Source of the DNA: Gammaproteobacteria bacterium
GTDB lineage: Bacteria > Pseudomonadota > Gammaproteobacteria > Ga0077536
DNA length: 64,000 bases
Direction of reading: 5' to 3'
Assembly: GCA_016209015.1 (NCBI GenBank)
Contig: JACQWY010000032.1
Span: 1-64,000 of the forward strand
The notes beneath the pieces were generated by a model that ran no database searches, was not told the DNA's origin, and saw only the letters and a program-made list of their open reading frames with translations. Within the stretch, counting starts at the first letter, position 1, and every line of letters begins with the position of its first letter. This document shows, one piece after another, positions 33,381-39,779 of this stretch. Position numbers and translations under genes: made by a program.

Positions 33381-34484
33381 ATGAAGTTCGGTCTGATCTA
33401 CGAATTGTCGACGCCGCGCCCGTTCACGCGCGAAACGCAGAAAGAGGTGTTCGAGAACGCCATCGACCAGGCGGTGCTCGCCGACGAGCTCGGCTTCGCG
33501 AGCGTCTGGAGCGTGGAGCACCACTTCCTCGAGGAATACAGCCACGCGAGCTGCCCGGAAATGTTCCTGACCGCGATCGCGCGCGCCACGAAGAACATCC
33601 GGCTCGGTTTCGGCATCGCGACCTGCGTGCCGAACATGCACCACCCGATACGCTGGGCAGAGAAAGGCGCGACACTCGACATCCTCTCCGGCGGACGCGT
33701 CGAGTTCGGCACCGGCCGGACCTCGACCTGGAACGAGCTCGGCGGCTTCAATCAGCGCCCCGAGGACACGAAGCGCGCGTGGGAGGAATACTGCCGCGTG
33801 ATCCCGAAAATGTGGATGCAGGAGCGCTTCTCGCACGACGGCACTTTCTTCACCATGCCGGAGCGCAACGTGCTGCCGAAGCCCTGGCAGGAGCCGCATC
33901 CGCCGCTGTGGGTCGCGGTCACGGGTCAGGGCACGGAGCTCGACGCCGCCGATCGCGGCATGGGCGCGATGATCCTCTCCATCGCCGACGTCGAGCGGAA
34001 CATCCCGCGCTTCCAGGCCTATCGCGAGCGCATCAAGACCTGCGAGCCGGTCGGCGCGTTCGTGAACGATCAGATCGCGGTCGCGAACTGGCTGTTCTGC
34101 CATCCCGACAAGGACTATGCGTGGAAGCGCGGCGAGGAGCTCGTCGGCACGTTCGGCTACATGGCGGGACAGACGACCGAGATTTCCGAAGCGTATCCGT
34201 CGAGCAATTACACGGCGATCGGGCTGCTCGGCACGCTGCGCGCGGACCCGCATGCCCAGGACAAGAAGCCGCTCGCGAGCGGGCTCTGCTTCGGCGATCC
34301 GGCGACGATCATCGACGCCGTGAAGCGCTGGGAAGCGGCGGGCGCAGATCATCTCGTGTTCATGGTGCAGGCCCGCGAGACGCTGCCGCAGCAGGAGGTG
34401 ATCGACAGCCTCAAGCTCTTCGCGAAGGAAGTCATGCCGCATTTCAGCGGTGAGAAGAAGAAGGCCGCGGGAGGTGCGCGATGA
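33381..34484 (+). CDS. LLM-class flavin-dependent oxidoreductase (luciferase-like)
   Basis: This 367-residue protein belongs to the bacterial luciferase-like monooxygenase family. It has the TIM-barrel N-terminus 'FGLIYELSTPRPF', then 'VWSVEHHFLEEYSHASCPE', 'HPIRWAEKGATLDILSGGRV' and 'FGTGRT'. Members use reduced flavin to oxygenate or reduce organic substrates, including Baeyer-Villiger-type and carbon-sulfur cleavages. The substrate is unknown. Its stop overlaps the start of the next gene (ATGA), so the two proteins are coupled. The palindrome 47 bp upstream suggests substrate-inducible control. Confidence 0.92.
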   Translation: MKFGLIYELSTPRPFTRETQKEVFENAIDQAVLADELGFASVWSVEHHFLEEYSHASCPEMFLTAIARATKNIRLGFGIATCVPNMHHPIRWAEKGATLDILSGGRVEFGTGRTSTWNELGGFNQRPEDTKRAWEEYCRVIPKMWMQERFSHDGTFFTMPERNVLPKPWQEPHPPLWVAVTGQGTELDAADRGMGAMILSIADVERNIPRFQAYRERIKTCEPVGAFVNDQIAVANWLFCHPDKDYAWKRGEELVGTFGYMAGQTTEISEAYPSSNYTAIGLLGTLRADPHAQDKKPLASGLCFGDPATIIDAVKRWEAAGADHLVFMVQARETLPQQEVIDSLKLFAKEVMPHFSGEKKKAAGGAR

Positions 34485-35239
34485 CCGAATTGCTCTACGG
34501 GCGGCGTGCCGCCTCGACCGTCGGTGCGAACGCGCCGGTGCTCGACCTGAATCGCTCTGACGAGCTCGAGATCAAGGACATGCACGTCTACTACGTGCTG
34601 TTCGAAACGCCGATGGACGCGGCGCTGGCGCGCCTGCCGACGTCCCTGCATCCGGCGATCCCGGCGCATTTCGGGATCACGTTCTGGCGCGCGAAGGAAT
34701 CCGCGATCGGGCCGTTCGAGCTCGCGTTCGTCGGTCTCGCCTGCCGCTCGGGCATCAAGCCGCGGCATTTCATCCACGGCGCGTTCGCGAGCACGCAGGA
34801 AGCGCAGGCGTATTTCTCGGCGAAGTACGGCTTCCCGTGCCGACTCGCGGAGGTCCGCCAGCGCGAGCTCTACGATCGCATCGAGGGCAGCATCGCGTGC
34901 GACGGCCGCACGATCCTGGAGGTGATCACCACGCACATGCAGCCCGTGGTCGGGGCGGGCGCGACAGTGAAGTATTCGCCCGCACTCTGCGCCGCCGAGA
35001 CTTCCGCCGGCCGCAAGCTCGTGCAGCTCGAGACGAGCTACCAGTTCGCGCGCGTCATGCGCGGCACGCCGAAGGCGACGGTGTTCGATGCGGAAGCGCT
35101 CGGCGATGCGGCCATCAAACCCGCGTTCCCGATGTCCGGCGCGCACGCGATCACGACCGCGATGCTGCATCCGCCCCGCTTCATGGTCGATCCGGGAACG
35201 CCCGCCGAGAGCGGCGGCGCGCAGAAACTGCCGAGATGA
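34481..35239 (+). CDS. Acetoacetate decarboxylase-fold protein lacking the catalytic lysine
   Basis: This 252-residue protein follows the acetoacetate-decarboxylase superfamily: 'LPTSLHPAIPAHFGITFWRA', 'GPFELAFVGLACR', and the entry to the active-site helix 'AYFSAKYGFPCRLAEV'. In true decarboxylases this last region reads GFPKK, with the Schiff-base Lys; here it is GFPCR, so that chemistry is not expected. It is translationally coupled to the flavin monooxygenase and is followed by a strong terminator, making a two-gene unit. A binding, hydrolase or isomerase role on the monooxygenase product is possible. Confidence 0.72.
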   Translation: MTELLYGRRAASTVGANAPVLDLNRSDELEIKDMHVYYVLFETPMDAALARLPTSLHPAIPAHFGITFWRAKESAIGPFELAFVGLACRSGIKPRHFIHGAFASTQEAQAYFSAKYGFPCRLAEVRQRELYDRIEGSIACDGRTILEVITTHMQPVVGAGATVKYSPALCAAETSAGRKLVQLETSYQFARVMRGTPKATVFDAEALGDAAIKPAFPMSGAHAITTAMLHPPRFMVDPGTPAESGGAQKLPR

Positions 35240-35254
35240 GTTCGTTGTGTACTG

Positions 35255-35293
35255 CCGGGGCGCGCCGCGCGGCGGGCGCCCCGGTTTTTTTTT
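35255..35293 (+). terminator. Strong Rho-independent terminator after the monooxygenase pair
   Basis: CCGGGGCGC (35255-35263) pairs with GCGCCCCGG (35276-35284) and is followed by nine T residues. It lies 16 bp after the stop codon of the decarboxylase-fold gene. Confidence 0.93.
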
Positions 35294-35294
35294 G

Positions 35295-35431
35295 GCTCTG
35301 CTCCGAACTGTGGGGCTGTTCCTCGGCACACCGCGGCGCGTATTTCCCACGTGTCGCCCTCGCGCAGGCGAGGGCCCAGTCGTTCAGCCTCGGCGCCGAG
35401 GCCGAACCGCGAGGCCAGCGTAGAAGACGAG
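35295..35431 (+). repeat. Family 1 repeat, copy F
   Basis: Single full-length unit: 'gctctgctccgaactgtggg', the 'ggcacaccgcggcgcg' block, 'cccacgtgtcgccctcgcg' and hairpin core CCCTCGCGCAGGCGAGGG (35357-35374). These are followed by 'cccagtcgttcagcctcggc'. It is the reverse of copies A and C and begins directly after the terminator T run. Confidence 0.75.
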
Positions 35432-35442
35432 CGCGGTGCGGA

Positions 35443-35575
35443 ACGGAGCTCGTTAGCCGCAGGCGTAATCCGACGAATTCTTTGCCGAGCCGGACACCAG
35501 ACCTCCCGAAGGCGGCGGCCTGGACGCGAAGAATACGTACGATTACGCCTGCGGCTAATCGTACCTACGAGGAAT
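35443..35575. repeat. Family 3 (GTAGGTCC type) inverted repeat, diverged copy 3
   Basis: Left arm 'CGTTAGCCGCAGGCGTAATC' and right arm 'GATTACGCCTGCGGCTAATC' followed by 'GTACCTACGA' are inverted copies. The right arm supplies the TAG stop of the membrane protein gene at 35565. No gene lies between 35240 and 35564; the terminator, copy F and this element account for most of it. Confidence 0.75.
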
Positions 35576-35984
35576 TGCCGCGCGCGCGCTGATAGAGGCC
35601 CGCCACGGCGCAGGCGATGTAGCCCGCGAACGCACCGCTGGCGAGTATCCCGCCGTAGCGCACCGAGCCCCACAGGCGGATCGTCTCGACCACGCAATAG
35701 AGCGAGCCGGCCGCGAGCAGACCTTCGACCACGTTCACCGCGATTGCCGCGATCCGTCGCTGCGCCATGTGCCGGATGCCGATGAATGCGAGCGGCCAGA
35801 GGTACATGACGACAATCGGGATCTCGTCCGTCGATTGGAAGTCGATGCCGTGCGTCGGGATCCATACGTTCGGCGCCTCGTCCTTACGCGGCTCGCGTGA
35901 CAGTTGCGAAGAACACTGCGCGAGCGGCAGGAAGAAGCAGACGAGGATGACGGCGGCGAGTGCGCGTTTGAGCTTTTCGATCAC
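35565..35984 (-). CDS. Hypothetical small membrane protein or lipoprotein
   Basis: This 139-residue protein has an N-terminal hydrophobic segment ending in 'FLPLAQCSS', a possible though imperfect lipobox. A short periplasmic stretch follows, then two or three more membrane helices ('IPIVVMYLWPLAFIGI', 'NVVEGLLAAGSLYCVV', 'AFAGYIACAVAGLY'). I do not recognise the family. The GTG at 35984, preceded by GGAGG, is preferred to the longer track ORF. The stop codon lies inside a dispersed repeat, so the natural C-terminus may have been cut or replaced. Confidence 0.65.
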   Translation of the reverse strand: MIEKLKRALAAVILVCFFLPLAQCSSQLSREPRKDEAPNVWIPTHGIDFQSTDEIPIVVMYLWPLAFIGIRHMAQRRIAAIAVNVVEGLLAAGSLYCVVETIRLWGSVRYGGILASGAFAGYIACAVAGLYQRARGNSS

Positions 35985-36096
35985 GGTGTCCCTCCATGGG
36001 CGGGCGCCGATCCGGGCGCATGCGTACATTGTACCTGGAGCGGTTCGTGGGCTGCCGTGAAAGCGGTGCTGCCGCCCGCGTAGCGACGTCATCGAG

Positions 36097-36126
36097 CCGT
36101 CGTCCCGGCGCAGGCCGGGACGACGG
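36097..36126. repeat. Perfect 13-bp-stem hairpin in intergenic DNA
   Basis: CCGTCGTCCCGGC, loop GCAG, and GCCGGGACGACGG. It lies between the membrane protein gene and the 3' end of the MaoC-like gene. Hairpins of this 'gtcccggcgcaggccgggac' kind are common dispersed repeats in high-GC proteobacteria; this is the only copy I found in the window. Confidence 0.75.
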
Positions 36127-36192
36127 GCTATTGGAGCTTCACGTCTTTCATCGTGGACTGCACGAGGACAATGCAGATGCGATCGCTGCCCT

Positions 36193-37056
36193 CTACCCCT
36201 CGAACCGCGCCACCGCCTGCATCGCGACCGTCCCCTCCGGGGTCAGCGCCCACAGCTCGACTTCCGCGTCCGCGGCAGCCGGCCGCGCCGCGAGCGTAAA
36301 CGGTGCGACGTCGAAGAGCGGCGCTTTCGCCTTCATGTCGAAATGCACGAGGCGCCGGCCCGGGCGGCAGTCGCGCGCGTAATCGTTCAGGAGCTGCAGC
36401 AGGAACGGGCCGTGGACGACGAGGCCGGGATAGCCTTCCTCCGTCATCGCGTACGTGCGGTCGTAGTGGATGCGATGCGGGTTGAACGTGATCGCGGAGA
36501 AGCGGAAGAGCATCACGGGATCGACGGTGATCTCGCGCTGCCAGACGAGGCCCGCCGGCGCCGGCTCGCGGCGCGGCGCGGGATTCGCGGTGCCGGCGTG
36601 CACGGCTTCGCGGAACACGAGATCGTATTCCTCAACGATCGCGAGCCCGCGCGGGCCGCTGATGCGCCGCGTCTGGGTCGTGAAGACGAGCGTGCCCGTG
36701 CTGCCGCTGCGCACGCTCAGCGCGGTGAGCTCGGTCTCGCGGGACAGCGCATCGCCGACGCGGATCGGCTGGTGGTACGTCTGGCGCATGCCGGCGAACA
36801 TGCGGCGCGGCAGCGGCAGCGGCGGCAGCACGCCGGTCTCGAGCGGCATGCCGTCGGCGCCGAGCGAGGCCGGCCGCCAGGTGTTGTGGAAATACGCCTG
36901 ATGCCAGGCCGGCGGCACGGCTTCGCCCGGGCCCGGCGCGGGCTCGGGGCGATCGAAGGTCGTGACGATGTCGACGAGCGGGGCGCGCGTCGCGACGTCC
37001 TCCTCGACGAGTCGCGCGCCGAGATGGGCTCTCAGCGCGGCTTCATCGATGTTCAT
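36193..37056 (-). CDS. MaoC/FAS1-like acyl-CoA dehydratase (hydratase)
   Basis: This 287-residue double hot-dog protein is of the mesaconyl-C4-CoA hydratase/HTD2 type. An N-terminal FAS1-like half carries 'RRMFAGMRQTYHQPIRVGD'. The C-terminal MaoC half has the hydratase motif 'LFRFSAITFNPHRIHYDRTYA' and 'GPFLLQLLNDY'. It would hydrate a 2-enoyl-CoA. It is the last gene of a three-gene unit: the DUF35 gene overlaps its start (ATGA) and the thiolase-like gene is upstream. Hydratase followed by retro-aldol cleavage is the expected logic. The start at 37056 was chosen inside the giant read-through track ORF. Confidence 0.88.
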   Translation of the reverse strand: MNIDEAALRAHLGARLVEEDVATRAPLVDIVTTFDRPEPAPGPGEAVPPAWHQAYFHNTWRPASLGADGMPLETGVLPPLPLPRRMFAGMRQTYHQPIRVGDALSRETELTALSVRSGSTGTLVFTTQTRRISGPRGLAIVEEYDLVFREAVHAGTANPAPRREPAPAGLVWQREITVDPVMLFRFSAITFNPHRIHYDRTYAMTEEGYPGLVVHGPFLLQLLNDYARDCRPGRRLVHFDMKAKAPLFDVAPFTLAARPAAADAEVELWALTPEGTVAMQAVARFEG

Positions 37057-37484
37057 ACCACGGGATCCTCGTTGCGGAGCACGAGCACGCAAGCGGGCAG
37101 CGTGAGCGCCGCGCTCTCTCGTTCGAACACGATGTGGACGCGATGGCCGATGCCGAGCTCGTGCGGTCCGGCGTCGCGCAGCGGCACGTTCACGCGCACG
37201 CCTTCCGCGAGATCGACCGTCACGAGGCAGTACGGGAGCTCGTCCTCGAACGCCGGATGGAAAGCGTGATGGATCACCGTCCAACTGTGCACGCGGCCCA
37301 TGCAGCACGACGGCAGCCATTCCACCTCGAAGGAATGGCACTCGGCGCAGAGCGGGCGCGGATAGTGCCGCACCGTCCCGCAGCTCACGCAACTCTGGAG
37401 CATGAGCCGGCCTTCCCGCAGGCCGTCCCAATAGGGCGCGGCATCGGGATTCGGCGGCGCGAGCGGACGTTCGATCGACTCCAT
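37053..37484 (-). CDS. DUF35 OB-fold zinc-ribbon protein (aldolase/thiolase partner)
   Basis: This 143-residue protein has the rubredoxin-like zinc ribbon 'QSCVSCGTVRHYPRPLCAEC' followed by an OB-fold half ('GRVHSWTVIHHAFHPAFEDE' ... 'LPYCLVTVDLAEGVRV'). DUF35 proteins bind thiolase-like enzymes. In actinobacterial steroid side-chain degradation, a DUF35 domain fused to ChsH2 activates the aldolase Ltp2. Here it is free-standing, between the Ltp2-like gene (3 bp upstream) and the hydratase gene (ATGA overlap), which matches that arrangement split into separate genes. Confidence 0.92.
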   Translation of the reverse strand: MESIERPLAPPNPDAAPYWDGLREGRLMLQSCVSCGTVRHYPRPLCAECHSFEVEWLPSCCMGRVHSWTVIHHAFHPAFEDELPYCLVTVDLAEGVRVNVPLRDAGPHELGIGHRVHIVFERESAALTLPACVLVLRNEDPVV

Positions 37485-37487
37485 CGT

Positions 37488-38639
37488 TCAGGCCCTCCCG
37501 AAGATCGCGACCGTGCCGTCGCCCATGTCGCCGTAGCCGGTGACGAGGCCGAGCTCGGCACCGACGACCTGCGCCGCGCCCGCTTCGCCGCGGAGCTGGC
37601 GGACGAGCTCGACGACGTGATTCATGCCGACCATGTGCGCCTGCGAGAGGAGCCCGCCGTGCGTGTTCGTCGGCAGACGGCCGCCGAGGCCGAGCGCGCC
37701 GTCCCGCACGAACGCGCCGCCCTCGCCTTTCTCGCAGAAACCGAGGTCCTCGAGCTGGCAGAGCACGATGTAGGTGAAGCAGTCGTAGATCTCCGCGACG
37801 TCGATGTCCTCGGGTGTGACGCCGGCCATGCCGAACGCGCACCGCGCGGCGACGGCCGTGCCGAGGCGGGTGAGATCGCGACGCTGAGTGATCGCGCTTG
37901 GCGATTCGGGATGACCTTCGCCGACGCCGAGGACGACGACACGCGGCTGGCGCAGATCGCGCGCACGCTCCGCGCTCGAGACGACGATAGCCGCGGCGCC
38001 GTCGCTCTCGAGGCTGCAGTCGTAGAGCCGGAAGGGATCGGCGATGAGGCGCGAGCTCTGGTGATCCTCGACGCTCAGCGGGGTCGACATGATCGCCCGG
38101 CCGTTCAGGATCGCATGCCGGCGGGTCGTGACCGCGATTTCCGCGAAGTCGCGGCTCGTCGTGCCGTAGAGCTCCATGTGCCGGCGCGCCATCGGCGCAT
38201 AGAGCTGGGCCGGCGCGGCGGCGCCGACCGGCGCCTCGAATTCGCCGACGACCCGGAACTGCGGCATCTCGTTCACGCGCATGCCGATGCGTCCGCCGGA
38301 GGCGCCGTTGCGCGCGACGGGGACGAGCACGTGATTGCAGACGCCGGCGGCGATCGCCGCGGCCGCGCACTGCACGGCTGCGACGCAGCTCGCGCCGCCG
38401 AGCGGGGTCACGGCCGAGAAGCGGAGGTCGGACAAGCCGAGATTCGTGATGAGATCTTCCGCGACGACCTGGAAATTGCCATAGGGAATGACGCCGTCGA
38501 TGTCGCCCGGCGCGAGACCCGCGTCGGCGATCGCGGCGAGCGAGGCCTCGAGCGTGAGACGGAGCACGCTGCGCCCCGAGGCCCGCGAATACTCGGTTTC
38601 CCCCACGCCCGTGATGGCGCCCCTGGCATATAGCGACAC
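37488..38639 (-). CDS. Thiolase-like protein, probable Ltp2-type retro-aldolase
   Basis: This 383-residue thiolase-fold protein is of the SCPx/lipid-transfer branch. Features that do not fit a thiolase: the position of the nucleophilic Cys, counted from the following helix, appears to be Gly82 ('PLGGASCVAAV'). The usual H-D-C-F is 'EIYDCFTY' with Tyr285, and the C-terminal Cys region is 'VTGYGDMG' with Tyr369. Tyrosines at such positions are described for Ltp2 aldolases. 'LEDLGFCEKGEGGAFV' and 'NTHGGLLSQAH' are typical of the branch. The start is a GTG. Retro-aldol cleavage of a hydroxyacyl-CoA is inferred. Confidence 0.85.
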   Translation of the reverse strand: MSLYARGAITGVGETEYSRASGRSVLRLTLEASLAAIADAGLAPGDIDGVIPYGNFQVVAEDLITNLGLSDLRFSAVTPLGGASCVAAVQCAAAAIAAGVCNHVLVPVARNGASGGRIGMRVNEMPQFRVVGEFEAPVGAAAPAQLYAPMARRHMELYGTTSRDFAEIAVTTRRHAILNGRAIMSTPLSVEDHQSSRLIADPFRLYDCSLESDGAAAIVVSSAERARDLRQPRVVVLGVGEGHPESPSAITQRRDLTRLGTAVAARCAFGMAGVTPEDIDVAEIYDCFTYIVLCQLEDLGFCEKGEGGAFVRDGALGLGGRLPTNTHGGLLSQAHMVGMNHVVELVRQLRGEAGAAQVVGAELGLVTGYGDMGDGTVAIFGRA

Positions 38640-38814
38640 GTCGTGCCCTCGTCGTCGTTTCGCACAAACTTACCCGGCACGCACCGTCCCTGCCAAGCCC
38701 CGCGGGTATCCTTCGCAGGCCGACTCGCCTATGCTGCGCGGCACGATCGAGCAGCACCCCGCGCGACCGGACCCGGCGCGCGCACGAATACACCGGAACA
38801 CCAGGAGAAATTTC

Positions 38815-39639
38815 ATGGCAGGGCAGGGCGACACCCGCATCATGGCTTTGTATTGCGACTTCGAGAACATCGCGCTCGGCGTGCGCGACGCCAAGTATGC
38901 GCGGTTCGACATGGGCAAGGTGCTCGAGAAGCTGCTCGTGAAGGGCAACATCGTCGTCAAGAAGGCCTACTGCGACTGGGAGCGCTACAAGGAATTCAAG
39001 GGCAACATGCACGAGGCGGCGTTCGAGCTGATAGAAATTCCGCACCTGCGCGTCTCGGGCAAGAACTCGGCGGACATCCGCATGGTCGTCGACGCGCTCG
39101 ACCTCTGCTACACGAAGTCGCACGTCGACACGTTCGTGATCCTGAGCGGCGATTCGGACTTCTCGCCGCTCGTCTCGAAGCTCCGCGAGAACAACAAGAC
39201 GGTGATCGGCGTCGGCGTGAAGAACTCGACCTCCGATCTCCTCATCGCGAACTGCGACGAGTTCATCTACTACGACGACCTGGTGCGCGCCGAGAAACGC
39301 CGCACGCGCAAGAAGGCGACGCCCCAGGCGGCGCCCGCCACCGGCAGCGCGGTGAACGAGGCACCGGCCGAACCCGACAAGAAGCAGGAAGCGCTCGACA
39401 TCGTGCTGGAGACGATCGAGGCGCTCGTCGCCGAGCGCGGCGCCGAGGAGAAGATCTGGGGCTCGATGATCAAGCAGGCGATCAAGCGTCGCAAGCCCGG
39501 CTTCAACGAGTCCTACTACGGCTTCCGCTCGTTCAGCAAGCTGCTCGATGAAGCCGAAGCACGCAAGCTCCTCAAGCTCGAGCACGACGAGAAATCGGGC
39601 GGCGTGATCGTGATCCTCAGGGCGGCGGAGACCGAATAG
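38815..39639 (+). CDS. NYN-domain putative ribonuclease with LOTUS/OST-HTH domain
   Basis: The 274 residues contain an N-terminal NYN (PIN-like) nuclease domain. Its acidic residues are in 'MALYCDFENIALG', 'KNSADIRMVVDALDL' and 'VILSGDSDFSPLVSKL'. A Lys/Ala-rich linker (about 155-185) and a C-terminal OST-HTH/LOTUS-type domain ('IWGSMIKQAIKRRKPGFNES') follow. Such proteins probably cut RNA. AGGAG precedes the ATG at 38815; the track ORF begins far upstream without reason. It diverges from the thiolase-like gene and stands alone. Confidence 0.92.
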   Translation: MAGQGDTRIMALYCDFENIALGVRDAKYARFDMGKVLEKLLVKGNIVVKKAYCDWERYKEFKGNMHEAAFELIEIPHLRVSGKNSADIRMVVDALDLCYTKSHVDTFVILSGDSDFSPLVSKLRENNKTVIGVGVKNSTSDLLIANCDEFIYYDDLVRAEKRRTRKKATPQAAPATGSAVNEAPAEPDKKQEALDIVLETIEALVAERGAEEKIWGSMIKQAIKRRKPGFNESYYGFRSFSKLLDEAEARKLLKLEHDEKSGGVIVILRAAETE

Positions 39640-39691
39640 CGCCGTCCTGCGACGACGGGGCGCCGCGCCGCGCGCCGCATGCTCAAGCCGT

Positions 39692-39718
39692 GGACCGGTA
39701 CGGCCGATGTACCGGTCC
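39692..39718. promoter_or_regulatory. 9-bp inverted repeat upstream of the GGDEF-EAL gene
   Basis: GGACCGGTA, nine bases, TACCGGTCC. It lies 52 bp after the NYN gene and 61 bp before the preferred GTG start of the GGDEF-EAL gene. It may be an operator, or a terminator stem for the NYN gene without a T run. Its core TACCGG resembles the palindrome at 33316, but the spacing differs. Confidence 0.45.
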
Positions 39719-39779
39719 AGCCCAGATGCCACGGATTTTCCATGTCCCAGTACGTTGCGACGCACTGCCAGGAGTGCGC

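Noticed and set aside
34481-35239. Functional acetoacetate decarboxylase
   Set aside because: The fold seems right, but the Schiff-base lysine position is not Lys, so the specific activity was not assigned.
37488-38639. Ordinary acetyl-CoA acetyltransferase
   Set aside because: Catalytic Cys/His positions do not look conserved, and the DUF35 neighbour favours an Ltp2-type aldolase.
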